Below, in pieces: positions 10,345 to 20,701 of a stretch of 64,000 bases of DNA. Position 1 is the first letter of the stretch; every line of letters starts with the position of its first letter. The stretch is taken from contig CAJXWZ010000007.1 in assembly GCA_913062815.1 (NCBI GenBank), positions 116,370 to 180,369 on the forward strand, written 5' to 3'. The notes below the pieces were generated by a model. That model was not told where the DNA came from and did no database searches. It was given only the letters and a program-made list of their open reading frames with translations. A program made the position numbers and the translations under genes. The stretch comes from an uncultured Colwellia sp. (GTDB lineage: Bacteria; Pseudomonadota; Gammaproteobacteria; Enterobacterales; Alteromonadaceae).

Positions 10345-11376
10345 CTACTTCAAATACTGCCTGAATTTTACCGTAAACGCTTCTTTAAAGCCATGCTCGG
10401 TTTTAGAAATAAACAGAGCAGCCAGTTCATGTTCTTGTGCGAACTTCAAGCCCTCATCAGGACCCATCACCATTAAAGCTGTTGATAAACCGTCCGCGGT
10501 CATCGAAGAAGATGAAATTACCGTTACAGAGACCAAATTGTGATCAATAGGCTTTCCTGTGGCAGGATCAATAATATGGGAAAAGCGCTGTCCCTCTACC
10601 TCAAAGTAATTACGATAATCGCCTGAAGTGGCAACAGCATTATCTTTTGGAATTATCACTTGATGTACAGCTCTTTGCTCTCCAGAAGTATCTAAAATTG
10701 GTTTTTCAATAGCGATTGCCCATAGCTCACCTGTGTGTTTAAAGCCCTTTAAACGCATCTCTCCACCAATTTCTACTAGGTAATCAACAATGCCATTTGC
10801 TTCAATCAGCTCTGCGACTACATCCACGCCATAGCCTTTTGCTGTGGTAGAAAGATCAATGTAAAGGTTCGGTATATCTTTTGATAAGGTATTGCCATGC
10901 AAGTGAAGATTTTTTAAACCAATGCGTGCGCGTGTGTCTGCTAACACTTCATCGTTGGGAACGGTCTCTGGACGCTGTTCTGGACCAAATCCCCACAGGT
11001 TTACCAAAGGACCTACGGTAATATCTAATTTACCAGAGCTTAACTGACCTAAACGCATAGACTCTTGTAGAACACGCGCAAAACCATCTGATATCTCGAC
11101 AGGGGCTGTTGATGTTGAGTTATTAAAACGAGAGATCTCTGAGCTTGACAGATAAGTAGACATCTCATCATTCACTTGTACTAATGCGACATCAATTTTT
11201 TCTTGTAATTTTAGCGATGCTACTCGCTCTATGGTAGTCACTACCTTGATGCTATAAGTAGTACCCATTGTCCGCCCTTGTAATAACACTTCAGTTTTTG
11301 CTGAATTATTACTGGGGAAACAGGCAGCTACGCTAATAGTTAACAGCATAACCAGCAGTAGTTTTATTTTCTTCAT
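10345..11376 (-). CDS. apbE: FAD:protein FMN transferase (lipoprotein)
   Basis: Attaches FMN covalently to Thr in the SGAT motifs of NqrB and NqrC, using FAD as donor. Residues 1-19 form a lipoprotein signal with lipobox SVAAC, so the enzyme sits on the periplasmic face. MGTTYSIKV, GGEMRLKG, and the C-terminal ATSGDYRNYFE and HIIDPATGKP are ApbE hallmarks. At 343 residues it is full length. It lies downstream of nqrF and just upstream of nqrM. A long inverted repeat ends 15 bases before its ATG, next to the GGAAA ribosome-binding site. Confidence 0.95.
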   Translation of the reverse strand: MKKIKLLLVMLLTISVAACFPSNNSAKTEVLLQGRTMGTTYSIKVVTTIERVASLKLQEKIDVALVQVNDEMSTYLSSSEISRFNNSTSTAPVEISDGFARVLQESMRLGQLSSGKLDITVGPLVNLWGFGPEQRPETVPNDEVLADTRARIGLKNLHLHGNTLSKDIPNLYIDLSTTAKGYGVDVVAELIEANGIVDYLVEIGGEMRLKGFKHTGELWAIAIEKPILDTSGEQRAVHQVIIPKDNAVATSGDYRNYFEVEGQRFSHIIDPATGKPIDHNLVSVTVISSSSMTADGLSTALMVMGPDEGLKFAQEHELAALFISKTEHGFKEAFTVKFRQYLK

Positions 11377-11390
11377 TGATATTTTCCAAA

Positions 11391-11441
11391 TTTATTATTT
11401 AAGCAATTTAACTAAGTTAATTGAATTGCTTAAATAATAAA
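11391..11441. promoter_or_regulatory. 18-bp perfect inverted repeat in the apbE 5' leader
   Basis: Perfect 18-base arms at 11391-11408 and 11424-11441, almost all A and T apart from one GC step, around a 15-base loop. It ends 15 bases before the apbE ATG and shares bases 11439-11441 with the nqr terminator, so the two RNA hairpins compete. It could be a leader structure controlling apbE, a second terminator element or a protein-binding site. Confidence 0.6.
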
Positions 11442-11460
11442 GACGACCGAAGCCGTCTTT
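11439..11460 (-). terminator. Intrinsic terminator of nqrABCDEF
   Basis: On the minus strand the sequence folds as AAAGACGGC-UUCG-GUCGUCUUU, a nine-pair stem (one G-U) closed by a cUUCGg tetraloop and followed by UAUUAUUU. It lies about 160 bases after the nqrF stop and before apbE, so apbE-nqrM must be expressed by read-through or from its own promoter. Confidence 0.8.
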
Positions 11461-11617
11461 GCATATGTACTACATAGAACATAGAAACGATTATTAATGT
11501 GTTAGATATTAACGCTGAATGTCAATTTTAGTTCAAGAAGGCTGCGCGGAGTTGACGCTAGTCAATGAGCACAGCCGACGACGAAATCAAGCTAACAGGC
11601 AAGTTAAAAACATCACA

Positions 11618-12841
11618 TTAACCGCCGAAGTCATCTAACATGATGTTCTCATCTTCTACACCAAGGTTTTTCAGCATATGAATAACCGCTGCATTCATCA
11701 TTGGTGGACCACACATGTAATATTCACAATCTTCTGGTGCTTCATGATCTTTTAAGTAGTTTTCATAAAGAACATTATGAATAAAACCTGTCATGCCATC
11801 CCAGTTATCTTCAGCTTGAGGATCAGAAAGTGCTACATGCCAAGCAAAATTGTCATTTTCAGCGGCTAAACCATTGTAATCATCTTCATAGAACATTTCG
11901 CGAAGTGAGCGAGCGCCATACCAGAAAGACATTTTACGCTTCGATTTAAGACGCTTAAGTTGGTCAAAAATATGAGAGCGCATTGGCGCCATACCTGCAC
12001 CACCACCAATAAAGACCATTTCATTTTCAGTCTCTTTAGCAAAGAATTCACCAAATGGACCAGAAATAGTAACTTTATCTCCAGGCTTAAGGCTGAAAAT
12101 ATACGAAGACATTTTACCTGCAGGCAAATGAAGCTTTCCAGGAGGTGGCGTAGCAATACGCACGTTTAGCATGATAATGCCTTCCTCTTCTGGATAGTTC
12201 GCCATTGAGTATGCACGTAATGTGTCAGTATCAACCTTAGATTCTACATTAAAGAAGCCAAAATGATTCCAATCACCTTTGTACTGTTCATCAATCTCAA
12301 AATCTTTATATTTAACATGGTGAGCTGGCGCTTCTATTTGGATATAACCACCCGCTTTGAAAGGTACTGATTCACCATTTGGAATTCTAAGCTTCAGTTC
12401 TTTAATGAAAGTTGCTTGGTTATCATTTGAGATAACTTCACATTCCCATTGTTGAACACCAAAGATTTCATCTTCAACTTCAATTACCATGTCTTGCTTA
12501 ACCGCAACTTGACAGGCTAAACGACAGCCAGCTTTGGCTTCACGCTTATTAATATGGCCTTCTTCTGTCGGTAATATATCACCACCGCCAGCATGCACAT
12601 CAACACGACATTGACCACAAGTACCGCCACCACCACAAGCTGAAGGAATGAATATTCCTTGATCAGCAAGTGCACCCAATAATTTACCACCCGCAGCAGT
12701 AGTTACTGCTTTTGCTGGGTCGCCATTTATGCTGATCGTAACATCACCACTAGATACCAACTTAGATTTAGCAAATAAAATTACTAATACTAAGGCAACA
12801 ACTATCGTTGTGAACATCGATACGCCGAGAATAATTTCCAT
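11618..12841 (-). CDS. nqrF: Na+-translocating NADH:quinone reductase subunit F
   Basis: NADH-oxidising subunit of the respiratory sodium pump. An N-terminal membrane helix (about residues 5-25) anchors a [2Fe-2S] domain with Cys 69, 75, 78 and 110 ([11 protein letters not shown] and CRLAC), then an FAD domain with RAYSMANYP and an NADH domain with [16 protein letters not shown]. The C-terminus [14 protein letters not shown] to DDFGG is typical. 407 residues, full length. Last gene of nqrABCDEF; an intrinsic terminator follows. Confidence 0.97.
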   Translation of the reverse strand: MEIILGVSMFTTIVVALVLVILFAKSKLVSSGDVTISINGDPAKAVTTAAGGKLLGALADQGIFIPSACGGGGTCGQCRVDVHAGGGDILPTEEGHINKREAKAGCRLACQVAVKQDMVIEVEDEIFGVQQWECEVISNDNQATFIKELKLRIPNGESVPFKAGGYIQIEAPAHHVKYKDFEIDEQYKGDWNHFGFFNVESKVDTDTLRAYSMANYPEEEGIIMLNVRIATPPPGKLHLPAGKMSSYIFSLKPGDKVTISGPFGEFFAKETENEMVFIGGGAGMAPMRSHIFDQLKRLKSKRKMSFWYGARSLREMFYEDDYNGLAAENDNFAWHVALSDPQAEDNWDGMTGFIHNVLYENYLKDHEAPEDCEYYMCGPPMMNAAVIHMLKNLGVEDENIMLDDFGG

Positions 12842-12883
12842 CGACTTTTCCTTAATTATTTATCAAAATTAAAATCTAAATCG

Positions 12884-13507
12884 TTACAGTGAAATACCGC
12901 CGAAAGAAAGAAAGCCAAAAGCCATCAAACCTGCAGTGATAAATGTAATACCTAAACCTTTCAAACCTTCTGGTACGTCAGAATATTTCATCTTTTCACG
13001 CAAGCCAGCTAACAACACAAGAGCAAGTGCCCAACCAATACCAGAGCCAATGCCATAAACAACACTTTCTCCTAACGTTAGGTTTTTTGCTACCATGAAA
13101 GAAACTGCACCAAAAATGGCACAGTTAACGGTAATTAGTGGTAAGAATATACCTAATGCTTGGTAAAGTGCTGGGAAATACTTATCTAAAACCATTTCTA
13201 AGATTTGAACCAATGCTGCAATTACACCGATGAAGGTAATAAAAGATAAGAAGCTTAAATCAATTGATTCATTTGGATCGGTGATACCTAGTACGGCATC
13301 AAGTGCGCCCGGTGCCAATATTGCTTGGTAGATAATTTGATTCATTGGCACAGCCAAACCAAGTACCACAATAACAGCTACACCTAAACCAATTGCTGTA
13401 TCAACTTTTTTCGATACCGCAAGGAAAGTACACATACCTAAGAAAAACATTAAAGCGATGTTTTCAATGAAAATAGCTTTAACGAGTATTGCAATATAAT
13501 GTTCCAT
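12884..13507 (-). CDS. nqrE: Na+-NQR subunit E
   Basis: Six-helix membrane subunit that, with its homologue NqrD, forms the inverted pair lining the Na+ path and binding a membrane-embedded iron centre. Starts [19 protein letters not shown] and ends [15 protein letters not shown] as in Vibrio. The conserved Cys residues in [10 protein letters not shown] and VNCAIFGA are present and fit the metal-ligand positions known for NqrD/E. Four bases separate it from nqrD and 42 from nqrF. Confidence 0.96.
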   Translation of the reverse strand: MEHYIAILVKAIFIENIALMFFLGMCTFLAVSKKVDTAIGLGVAVIVVLGLAVPMNQIIYQAILAPGALDAVLGITDPNESIDLSFLSFITFIGVIAALVQILEMVLDKYFPALYQALGIFLPLITVNCAIFGAVSFMVAKNLTLGESVVYGIGSGIGWALALVLLAGLREKMKYSDVPEGLKGLGITFITAGLMAFGFLSFGGISL

Positions 13508-13511
13508 TGTA

Positions 13512-14135
13512 TTAATCCTTCTCTACTTGTTCTGGTTTCCATTGGCGAATAGCCCAAATGATTAAACCAATAACGAAGAATGAACTGAATGGTAATACTA
13601 ATAAACCATTACCTTGGTACCAGCCACCATTTTGAACTAAAGGCAAAATCTCGACATTAAATAAGGTACCAAACCCAAATAATTCACGAATAAAGGCAAC
13701 GGCCATTAAGATTGCACCGTAACCTAAACCGTTACCAATACCATCTAAGAAACTAACCCCTGGCTTTTCTTTCATCGCAAAAGCTTCAGCACGACCCATA
13801 ACGATACAGTTAGTGATAATCAAACCAACAAATACCGCCAATTCTTTGGATAGCTGATAAGAAAAAGCTTTTAAGACTTGGTCTACTACAATTACCAAGG
13901 ACGCAATAATCGCCATTTGCACAATAATACGTACACTTGATGGGATTTGATTACGAATAATTGAAATAAACAAGTTCGAAAATGCCGTTACAAAAACAAC
14001 TGCTAGCGTCATTACTAAGGCATTAGCCATAGAGCTTGTTACAGCTAAAGCAGAACAAATACCCAGTACTTGTAATGCAATCGGGTTATTATCGACAATA
14101 GGACCCGTTAATACTTTTTTAGTATCTGAAGACAT
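13512..14135 (-). CDS. nqrD: Na+-NQR subunit D
   Basis: Six-helix membrane partner of Nqr[21 protein letters not shown] and [17 protein letters not shown] contain the two conserved Cys residues that together with NqrE ligate the intramembrane iron. 207 residues, normal size. Its ATG overlaps the nqrC stop by one base (TAATG), indicating translational coupling. The C-terminus WKPEQVEKD is hydrophilic, as in other members. Confidence 0.96.
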   Translation of the reverse strand: MSSDTKKVLTGPIVDNNPIALQVLGICSALAVTSSMANALVMTLAVVFVTAFSNLFISIIRNQIPSSVRIIVQMAIIASLVIVVDQVLKAFSYQLSKELAVFVGLIITNCIVMGRAEAFAMKEKPGVSFLDGIGNGLGYGAILMAVAFIRELFGFGTLFNVEILPLVQNGGWYQGNGLLVLPFSSFFVIGLIIWAIRQWKPEQVEKD

Positions 14136-14905
14136 TATTTAACCCCTTCTGCACGATATTTTGCAATGAAAGAAGCATAACCTTCTTCGCCAAACCAAAA
14201 CTGTAATGTGTTAGTAACACCGTTACTTGTTAACGTTGCACCAGATAAAGCATCTACACCGTGAAGGTCATCAGCTTTGGCACCACCTTTAACAAGTCTC
14301 GCTTTCACTTCACCAGCATCATTGTATATTTTCTTACCTGGCCATAGCGCTTTCCATCTTGGGTTAAGTACTTCAGCACCTAATCCAGGAGTTTCTTTAT
14401 GATCGGAATAAATAACACTTTTTACTGTATTTAAATCTGCTTCTAAGCCTATATAACCAGACATTAAGTCCCACAAACCAGCACCAATGATTGGTAAAAC
14501 TATTGTCTCAATGGTACCGGCTTCGTTTTTAACAAAGTAAACTACCGCAGTGTTTGAACGACGATTAATACCTGCTAAATCTTGCTTAGGCTTAATTGAT
14601 AAGGCGACATCACGTGAATTTCTGCGTTCATCAAAGTTGATCACATCGCCTTCAACAAAATCTCCAGAGTCTAAATCAATCATACGTGCTTCGACAAATT
14701 GGTTATACGTTTTAACAATTTCGTTGCCAGCTTTTTCTAAAAGGCCTGATGCTTCAAGAATTTTTGTTTGTTGATCAAGTAGCTTGTTTGCTTGTTGTAG
14801 TGGCTTTAACTGCACTGCAGAAAAAGATACTAACAAGGCACAAACAATACAAACAGCCAGTACAAAACCAACCGTTTTACCGAATGTTTCTTTATTACTA
14901 GACAT
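14135..14905 (-). CDS. nqrC: Na+-NQR subunit C
   Basis: Periplasmic FMN-carrying subunit. One N-terminal membrane helix (about residues 9-30) precedes a soluble domain ending with the flavinylation motif [10 protein letters not shown], with acceptor Thr at about residue 224 (225 in Vibrio). ApbE, encoded downstream, would attach the [11 protein letters not shown] at 14905 is preferred over the frame's first ATG three codons upstream. The ATG overlaps the end of nqrB by eight bases. Confidence 0.95.
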   Translation of the reverse strand: MSSNKETFGKTVGFVLAVCIVCALLVSFSAVQLKPLQQANKLLDQQTKILEASGLLEKAGNEIVKTYNQFVEARMIDLDSGDFVEGDVINFDERRNSRDVALSIKPKQDLAGINRRSNTAVVYFVKNEAGTIETIVLPIIGAGLWDLMSGYIGLEADLNTVKSVIYSDHKETPGLGAEVLNPRWKALWPGKKIYNDAGEVKARLVKGGAKADDLHGVDALSGATLTSNGVTNTLQFWFGEEGYASFIAKYRAEGVK

Positions 14906-16100
14906 TGCGTGCAAGCCTCCGTTTTATGTTGCCTTTAACAACAAAGTAGTCAAACAATGGTGCAAACAAGTTAGCGAATAAAATAGCTAACATCATGCCT
15001 TCAGGGAAAGCAGGGTTTACTACACGGACTAGAACCACCATGACACCAACTAAGGCACCAAACCAATATTTACCAATGTTAGTAAATGACGCTGATACTG
15101 GGTCTGTTGCCATGAACATCATACCAAAAGCAAAACCACCAACCACTAGATGCCAATACCAAGGCATTGCAAACATGGCGTTGGTATCACTACCAATAGC
15201 ATTAAATAAGAAAGCTGTGGCAACCATACCGCCAAATACGCCCAATACGATTCGCCATGAAGCAATACCTTTATAAAGGATATATGCACCACCGAGCAAA
15301 ATAGCGAATGTCGATACTTCACCTACTGAACCTGGAATGAAACCCCAAAAGGCATTCCACCAATCAGCATTCATTGAATAATCAACCAAGCCTTGGTTTG
15401 CCGCACTTAATGCTGTTGCGCCTGAAAAACCATCAGCAGCAACCCAAACGGCATCACCTGAGATCTCTGCAGGATATGCAAAGAATAAAAATGCACGTCC
15501 AGCCAATGCTGGGTTTAAGAAGTTTTTACCTGTTCCACCAAAGACTTCTTTGGCAATAACAATACCAAAGGTAATACCGATAGCAACTTGCCATAAAGGA
15601 ATAGTAGCCGGTACGATCAGTGCAAATAACACGGAAGAAACAAAGAAACCTTCATTGACTTCATGGCCGCGAACCGCTGCAAAAAGTACTTCCCAAAAGC
15701 CACCAACAATAAAGGTAACAGCATAAATAGGTAAAAAGAACACTGCGCCATACAGCATCATGTCAAACCAAGTTGAATCGGCCGTTAGCATGCCACCCAA
15801 AAGTGAAAACAAAGCTGTTTGCCAAATATCAGGGGTTGCGTAGCCATTGGCTAAAGCTTCTACCGCTTGAAAACCAATGTTGTACATACCAAAGAACATG
15901 GCAGGGAAAACCGCAAGCCAGACTGTGATCATGATACGCTTTAAATCAATGCTATCACGAACGTGTGTTTTACCCTTGTTCACATAACCAGGAGTAAACA
16001 AACCCGTAGCTACCGCTTCGTAAAGCGCAAACCACTTCTCATGTTTGCCGCCTTTTTCAAAATGCGGCTCTATATCTTCAATAAACTTTTTCAAGCCCAT
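14898..16100 (-). CDS. nqrB: Na+-NQR subunit B
   Basis: Largest membrane subunit, carrying covalent FMN and riboflavin and taking part in Na+ translocation and quinone reduction. The N-terminus [20 protein letters not shown] matches Vibrio exactly in layout, which fixes the start at 16100 rather than the upstream ATG in nqrA. The FMN acceptor is Thr 229 in DGFSGATAL, with about ten membrane helices around it. It starts two bases after the nqrA stop. Confidence 0.97.
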   Translation of the reverse strand: MGLKKFIEDIEPHFEKGGKHEKWFALYEAVATGLFTPGYVNKGKTHVRDSIDLKRIMITVWLAVFPAMFFGMYNIGFQAVEALANGYATPDIWQTALFSLLGGMLTADSTWFDMMLYGAVFFLPIYAVTFIVGGFWEVLFAAVRGHEVNEGFFVSSVLFALIVPATIPLWQVAIGITFGIVIAKEVFGGTGKNFLNPALAGRAFLFFAYPAEISGDAVWVAADGFSGATALSAANQGLVDYSMNADWWNAFWGFIPGSVGEVSTFAILLGGAYILYKGIASWRIVLGVFGGMVATAFLFNAIGSDTNAMFAMPWYWHLVVGGFAFGMMFMATDPVSASFTNIGKYWFGALVGVMVVLVRVVNPAFPEGMMLAILFANLFAPLFDYFVVKGNIKRRLARNV

Positions 16101-16102
16101 GA

Positions 16103-17440
16103 CTAACCTTCCTTCTCGATTGTGGTTAGGCAATCACGAAGGTGAACGCCGTAATCTGTTTTGCCAGGGCAAACAAATGTACACAGCGCTAAATCTTCTT
16201 CGTCTAGCTCTAAGGCACCAAGTTGTTGCGCAGTGTCGGTATCGCCGGCCACTAAATCACGTAATAACATGGTAGGTAAAATGTCTAACGGCATAACACG
16301 TTCAAAGTTGCCAATTGGCACCATAGCACGTGGACTTCCATTGGTCGTTGTGGTCATATTGAATAATTTCTTTGGAAAGAAATGAGACATATAAGCCCGC
16401 GTTACTGAGAATTTATTTGCGCCAGGATACATATAACCAATAAACTCTTTTTCACGACCTTCAAGAATCAACACTAGCTGTACATGATAGCGACCTAAGT
16501 AGCCATGTATTGAAGTAGCTTTTGATCCCATAAGCAATGAGCCAGAAACGACACGTAATTCACCGTCACTTGCTTCACCAGCAGTCAATTCGTCAGTGCT
16601 AGCACCAAGTAAAGTACGCACTAAACGAGGATTCTTCGCTGCAGGACCTGCAAGTGAAACAACACGAGTACTATCAAGCTCACCTGAAGTAAATAATTTA
16701 CCAAAAGCAATAACGTCTTGATAACCGACATGCCAAACAAACTTATCTGCACTCGCTGGTTTTAAGAAATGGATATGTGTACCCACTAAACCTGCAGGGT
16801 GTTTACCAGCAAATTCGTTGACTTGTACCGCATCAGTGACAGGGATATTGGCACCTGGCGCTTTACTAACAAACACTTCACCGTCAGTTAAACGAGATAA
16901 AATGGTTAAACCATTTTTAAATGCATCACTTTGCTCATTCACAACGACTTCTGGATTTGCCGCTAGTGGATTTGTATCCATTGCACTGACAAAAATTGCC
17001 GTTGGTGTAGCGTCTATTGCTGGAATTTTACTAAAGGGGCGAGTTCTGAATGCAGTCCACATGCCTGAATCAACTAAATTCGACACGACGTCTTCACGTG
17101 CGACTGAACCTAGCTCACTGGCTGAGTAACTGGTAAATGTTTCTTGATCATAGCCATCGACTTCGATAACAACAGATTGCAAAACACGTTTTTCACCACG
17201 GTTAATTTCTTTAACAACACCGGCAGCTTGAGCTGTGAATTTAACGCCAGGATTCTTTTTATCACTAAAAATCACCTGACCTTTTTTAACGCGATCATCC
17301 ACTTTTACAAACATGGTTGGGCGCATACCCACAAACTCTTCACCGAGTGTTGCAACGGTTTTGATGGACGGACCATCATGGATTACCTGCTGTGGTGCCC
17401 CTGTAACAGGAACATCTAAGCCTTTTTTTATTGTAATCAT
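16103..17440 (-). CDS. nqrA: Na+-NQR subunit A
   Basis: Cytoplasmic subunit of the pump, linked to ubiquinone binding. [20 protein letters not shown] is the family N-terminus, so ATG 17440 is chosen; the frame extends 13 codons further to a TTG that has no homology. Barrel-sandwich and SLBB-like regions are recognisable from [20 protein letters not shown], and the C-terminal [12 protein letters not shown] is conserved. About 445 residues. It is the first gene of the six-gene operon, with a 459-base gap upstream for its promoter. Confidence 0.96.
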   Translation of the reverse strand: MITIKKGLDVPVTGAPQQVIHDGPSIKTVATLGEEFVGMRPTMFVKVDDRVKKGQVIFSDKKNPGVKFTAQAAGVVKEINRGEKRVLQSVVIEVDGYDQETFTSYSASELGSVAREDVVSNLVDSGMWTAFRTRPFSKIPAIDATPTAIFVSAMDTNPLAANPEVVVNEQSDAFKNGLTILSRLTDGEVFVSKAPGANIPVTDAVQVNEFAGKHPAGLVGTHIHFLKPASADKFVWHVGYQDVIAFGKLFTSGELDSTRVVSLAGPAAKNPRLVRTLLGASTDELTAGEASDGELRVVSGSLLMGSKATSIHGYLGRYHVQLVLILEGREKEFIGYMYPGANKFSVTRAYMSHFFPKKLFNMTTTTNGSPRAMVPIGNFERVMPLDILPTMLLRDLVAGDTDTAQQLGALELDEEDLALCTFVCPGKTDYGVHLRDCLTTIEKEG

Positions 17441-17899
17441 AAACACTTGCACTACTTTTGATGGGAGTATTAAAATCAAAAACCTATTTATTATTAAAAC
17501 TTAAAATAAATTAAGTGATAACTTTTATAAGTAATTGATTTCAGTGTATTTCAGTAGAGGCCTATAATTTCTTTCGAAAAAACAAGTTCCACTGGCTCTA
17601 AGTTAAATATTTCTGGCGCGAATACTAGCACAAAAAGCCCTTTTTATTCTACGGGCATAGATAACTTTTCTTTACAATTTAGACCATAGTTGCATGTTTT
17701 GCCTGAAAATTAACCAAAAGCTAAAATTTATTCGATTTATCTCAGAAAATATTTACGATCACGGTAATGTGAATGTTAGTAAAAGATAACCTTTTGTCTT
17801 ATTAATAGTGAGTAAAAAGTAATATTAAGAAATTCAAACATTACTCTTTATCACACTAGGTTAACGTCTATAAATAACGCTTTAACGTCAACTTGCAGG
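17441..17899. other. Gap upstream of nqrA
   Basis: 459 bases between the nqrA start and the end of the ABC-transporter membrane gene. No credible reading frame is present; bolA, which precedes nqr in Vibrio, is elsewhere here. The stretch is AT-rich and should hold the nqr promoter and the 3' untranslated region of the GntR-ABC operon. I could not assign -35/-10 boxes with confidence. A TTTCGAAA palindrome lies near 17570-17580. Confidence 0.5.
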
Positions 17900-19273
17900 C
17901 TAAGAGAGTTTAATTTGGCTGTACCGATTAAGACTATAACCAAACAGCACAACAACATTGCTGCTAATAAAAATAAACACTGTGTTTAAAACAAGGTTGA
18001 TACTAGGATTCTCCTTCAATAGTATTGAAAAAACGACCAATGAAATCAGCGCTAATATCAACAACCACACTACTTTGTTGCTGTGATCTTGTTTTGCTGC
18101 CCAGGCCAAAAACATAATAGACAAATTCAATAAACCGTACAGCAACAACACTAAAAACAGATTAATAAAGACATTAAAAGTGATATGGTGAAAAACTAAT
18201 GCCGTTGCACCAACAAATAGAGTAATAAAAGCATAAAGCGCCGCTTGGTTTAAAATCACATACACCATCAAACTACGGGTAAAACTATTCTTTTGACTAA
18301 ATCGAGGTGTTGTTGCTATGCGAGATAAGTAATTTTTTTTATTTTGAATGATCTGAAATACCGCTATGGTGCCTGTACCTATTATCATTACCGGAATAGC
18401 CATTATTAAGATGGTAAAATAATGATGGTAGCTGTTATCAAGGTAAACACCAAGCAAACACAACATTGAAATGGCGCATATCCAAAAAACATAAGCAGCT
18501 CTGCCAAAAGAGTTTGCACCTTGACAGCAAATGGCAATCAGTTGCCTATTTGATAACTTACTATCCTCTCTGCTGTTATCCTTGTTTATGTTTAACCCCT
18601 TGCGATAATAATCAAAATGACTGTTCGACCACCATTGAGACAACTTTGTACGTTCATGCAAAGGAATGTTCTCTTGAACTGCTAACGTTTGCTTCATGCT
18701 AGCATTCATCATCGAAATTAAACGGTTAACATGTATAGTGTTTCCTTGATATTGCATTAACTTATTCAAACAAACATTTGCTAATACTAAAACCAAAGGT
18801 AATAGCCAAGCACAAACCAGTATTATACTTTGTCCTGACATATTCGGTGCAAAAAAGTCTAGTCCTAGAGGAACAAAAAAGATTAACCAGAACAACACTT
18901 GAAATATTGGCCGATAAATCATGGCAACAAAAGTGATTGCGACTAACATTAGTATACTTAGTAAGCCTAACCAAAGTGTTATGTTAGGTAATAGCAATAA
19001 AGTGGGTAGCAGAGAAATTCCCCAAACAATAATAAGTGATTGCTTAAGTTTGCGCTGATAATTGGGCAATATTTTTGCCATATTACTGTGAGTAAAAAGC
19101 GGCAAACGACTCGCTGCCACTACAACAATAAGAAAACTAATAAGTACAATCAGAAAAGCAGCGCCTGCCCAATGTGAGTTTTCATCAGTAAAGACCCTGC
19201 CAATAATTGCGAGTAAAAAAAGCAGTATCAAAAATGAGCGCATTAACCAACCATGCAGTAATATAGACATCAT
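17900..19273 (-). CDS. Polytopic membrane protein, probable ABC-2-type permease partner
   Basis: 457-residue, very hydrophobic protein with about 11-12 predicted membrane helices and no recognised catalytic motif. Its ATG overlaps the stop of the ABC ATPase gene by four bases (ATGA), so the two are translationally coupled and it is most likely the membrane half of the exporter. A soluble segment at about residues 195-245 (NIPLHERTKLSQWWSNSHFD) sits between two helix groups. GntR(YtrA)-ATPase-membrane protein operons often answer cell-envelope stress or peptides; the substrate here is unknown. Confidence 0.65.
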   Translation of the reverse strand: MMSILLHGWLMRSFLILLFLLAIIGRVFTDENSHWAGAAFLIVLISFLIVVVAASRLPLFTHSNMAKILPNYQRKLKQSLIIVWGISLLPTLLLLPNITLWLGLLSILMLVAITFVAMIYRPIFQVLFWLIFFVPLGLDFFAPNMSGQSIILVCAWLLPLVLVLANVCLNKLMQYQGNTIHVNRLISMMNASMKQTLAVQENIPLHERTKLSQWWSNSHFDYYRKGLNINKDNSREDSKLSNRQLIAICCQGANSFGRAAYVFWICAISMLCLLGVYLDNSYHHYFTILIMAIPVMIIGTGTIAVFQIIQNKKNYLSRIATTPRFSQKNSFTRSLMVYVILNQAALYAFITLFVGATALVFHHITFNVFINLFLVLLLYGLLNLSIMFLAWAAKQDHSNKVVWLLILALISLVVFSILLKENPSINLVLNTVFIFISSNVVVLFGYSLNRYSQIKLS

Positions 19274-20145
19274 GATGTTAGCTCCAAAAAGATATCTTCA
19301 AGCCCCATTTGGTTTATTGAAATATCTACACCTTTTGCTTCTATTTCTGCTAACCAGCTTTGTTCAATTTTAGCGACAACACAGTTTTGTCCAAGTTTGT
19401 GCTTTCTACACCGAAGCATGTGAGGGGGATCAATCACTAAACTTTCATCATGGTGAATAGCCAGCTGTACCACATTCTCTTTGGTAGTATCAACATCATC
19501 AAAATAACAAATTTTTCCTTGATCTAAAATGGCTACTTTATTGGCCACCCTTTCTAAATCACTTACAATGTGAGTAGAAAATATAATGGTTATGTCTGTC
19601 TCACTGGCAAGGGTCACGATTTCTTTTAAGAATTCACGACGAGCCGCAGGGTCGAGTGCTGCTGCAGGTTCGTCAAAAATTAATAGCTCTGGCATGGGTG
19701 CTAGTGCCAGGATAATGAGTACACGCTGTGCTTGCCCAGGTGATAACTCAGCCATCGTTTTTTTAGTATCAATTTGCCAGCGACATAATAACTCTCTTAC
19801 TTTTTCATCTGACCAATGGTGATAAAATTGTTTTTTAAATTTAATTAAATCACCTACCGACAACCAAGATATTTCGTCATTTTCTTGTGGTACATAACCA
19901 ATTCTACCTTTGCTTTGCGCACTTAAGGTTCGATGACTCTCAGAAAAAATTGTGATTTCCCCATCATCAATACCAACAATGTTGAGTAAGCTTTTAATCA
20001 ATGTTGACTTACCTGCACCATTTTTCCCTAACAGACCAACTATGTCTCCCTTTTTCACTTGCCAGTTTACTCCTTGTAAAACGGATTCCTTTTTATACGA
20101 CTTTTTCAGTGATTTTATATTAATTATCGTTTTCAAATCAGACAT
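19270..20145 (-). CDS. ABC transporter ATP-binding protein
   Basis: 291-residue nucleotide-binding domain. Walker A GLLGKNGAGKSTLIKSL is at about residues 37-53, the Q-loop follows in YVPQENDEIS, the signature is LSPGQAQR, and Walker B is LLIFDEPAAALDP with the H-loop in STHIVSDLE. The signature has Pro-Gly in place of Ser-Gly-Gly, as in several YtrB-like and ABC-2 export ATPases. A C-terminal extension of about 70 residues has no motif I recognise. It is three bases after the GntR gene and overlaps the membrane gene. Confidence 0.9.
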   Translation of the reverse strand: MSDLKTIINIKSLKKSYKKESVLQGVNWQVKKGDIVGLLGKNGAGKSTLIKSLLNIVGIDDGEITIFSESHRTLSAQSKGRIGYVPQENDEISWLSVGDLIKFKKQFYHHWSDEKVRELLCRWQIDTKKTMAELSPGQAQRVLIILALAPMPELLIFDEPAAALDPAARREFLKEIVTLASETDITIIFSTHIVSDLERVANKVAILDQGKICYFDDVDTTKENVVQLAIHHDESLVIDPPHMLRCRKHKLGQNCVVAKIEQSWLAEIEAKGVDISINQMGLEDIFLELTS

Positions 20146-20148
20146 GAG

Positions 20149-20553
20149 CTACTCCTTACTCTCTTTTGTTTTCAATGTACTTTCAGTGATACTAGCCTTA
20201 ACTAAGGTAATGATTTCTTGTTCGTCAATACCCATCTGCTGAGCTTGACTAAACAACTGGGCTATCATTGTATTTAGCAATTCAAGCTTTTCTTGCTGAG
20301 ATACAGCGTCATCGCGCATTGCCACCACCATGCCTTTACCTCGTAGCCTGGTTAAATAACCACGCTCTTCTAACAAGCCATAAGCCTTTGAAACTGTCAT
20401 TGGGTTGACTTCTAAACTTGTAGCTACCTGTCTAACAGACGGTAGCTGTTCTCCTACAGAAAAATAGTTATTAAGTACCATACGTTCAATCTGGCTAAAT
20501 AACTGTTTATAAATAGGCACCCCTGAACTGGGTGAAATAATAAATTGCTCCAT
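20149..20553 (-). CDS. GntR family regulator, YtrA subfamily
   Basis: 134-residue repressor with an N-terminal GntR winged helix (GVPIYKQLFSQIERMV, then LPSVRQVATSLEVNPMTVSK) and a short helical C-terminus, the size and layout of the YtrA subfamily. The frame's TTG at 20562 is rejected: ATG 20553 has an AGGAAT ribosome-binding site at normal spacing. It heads the operon with the ABC ATPase and membrane protein. A perfect inverted repeat 34 bases upstream is a likely autoregulatory operator. The effector is unknown. Confidence 0.88.
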   Translation of the reverse strand: MEQFIISPSSGVPIYKQLFSQIERMVLNNYFSVGEQLPSVRQVATSLEVNPMTVSKAYGLLEERGYLTRLRGKGMVVAMRDDAVSQQEKLELLNTMIAQLFSQAQQMGIDEQEIITLVKASITESTLKTKESKE

Positions 20554-20586
20554 TAAAGACAATTCCTAAAACTGATTTAACAACTA

Positions 20587-20608
20587 GTGTATTAACAAAG
20601 TAATACAC
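20587..20608. promoter_or_regulatory. Candidate YtrA-type operator
   Basis: Perfect eight-base inverted repeat GTGTATTA-N6-TAATACAC located 34 bases before the GntR start and 94 bases before the divergent secreted-protein gene. Size and symmetry suit a GntR dimer. Regulation by the adjacent gene product is inference from position. Confidence 0.6.
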
Positions 20609-20701
20609 CAATACAGATTAAGCAATGTTTTTTACCGAAGGGATAATTTTTGCTCGATTTATAAGCCAGTGTTATGCTTAAACAAAGTAAAAGGAGGCAC
20701 T

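Noticed and set aside
17441..17479. Upstream TTG-initiated extension of nqrA
   Set aside because: NqrA proteins begin MITIKKG; the 13 extra residues have no counterpart, so ATG 17440 was used.
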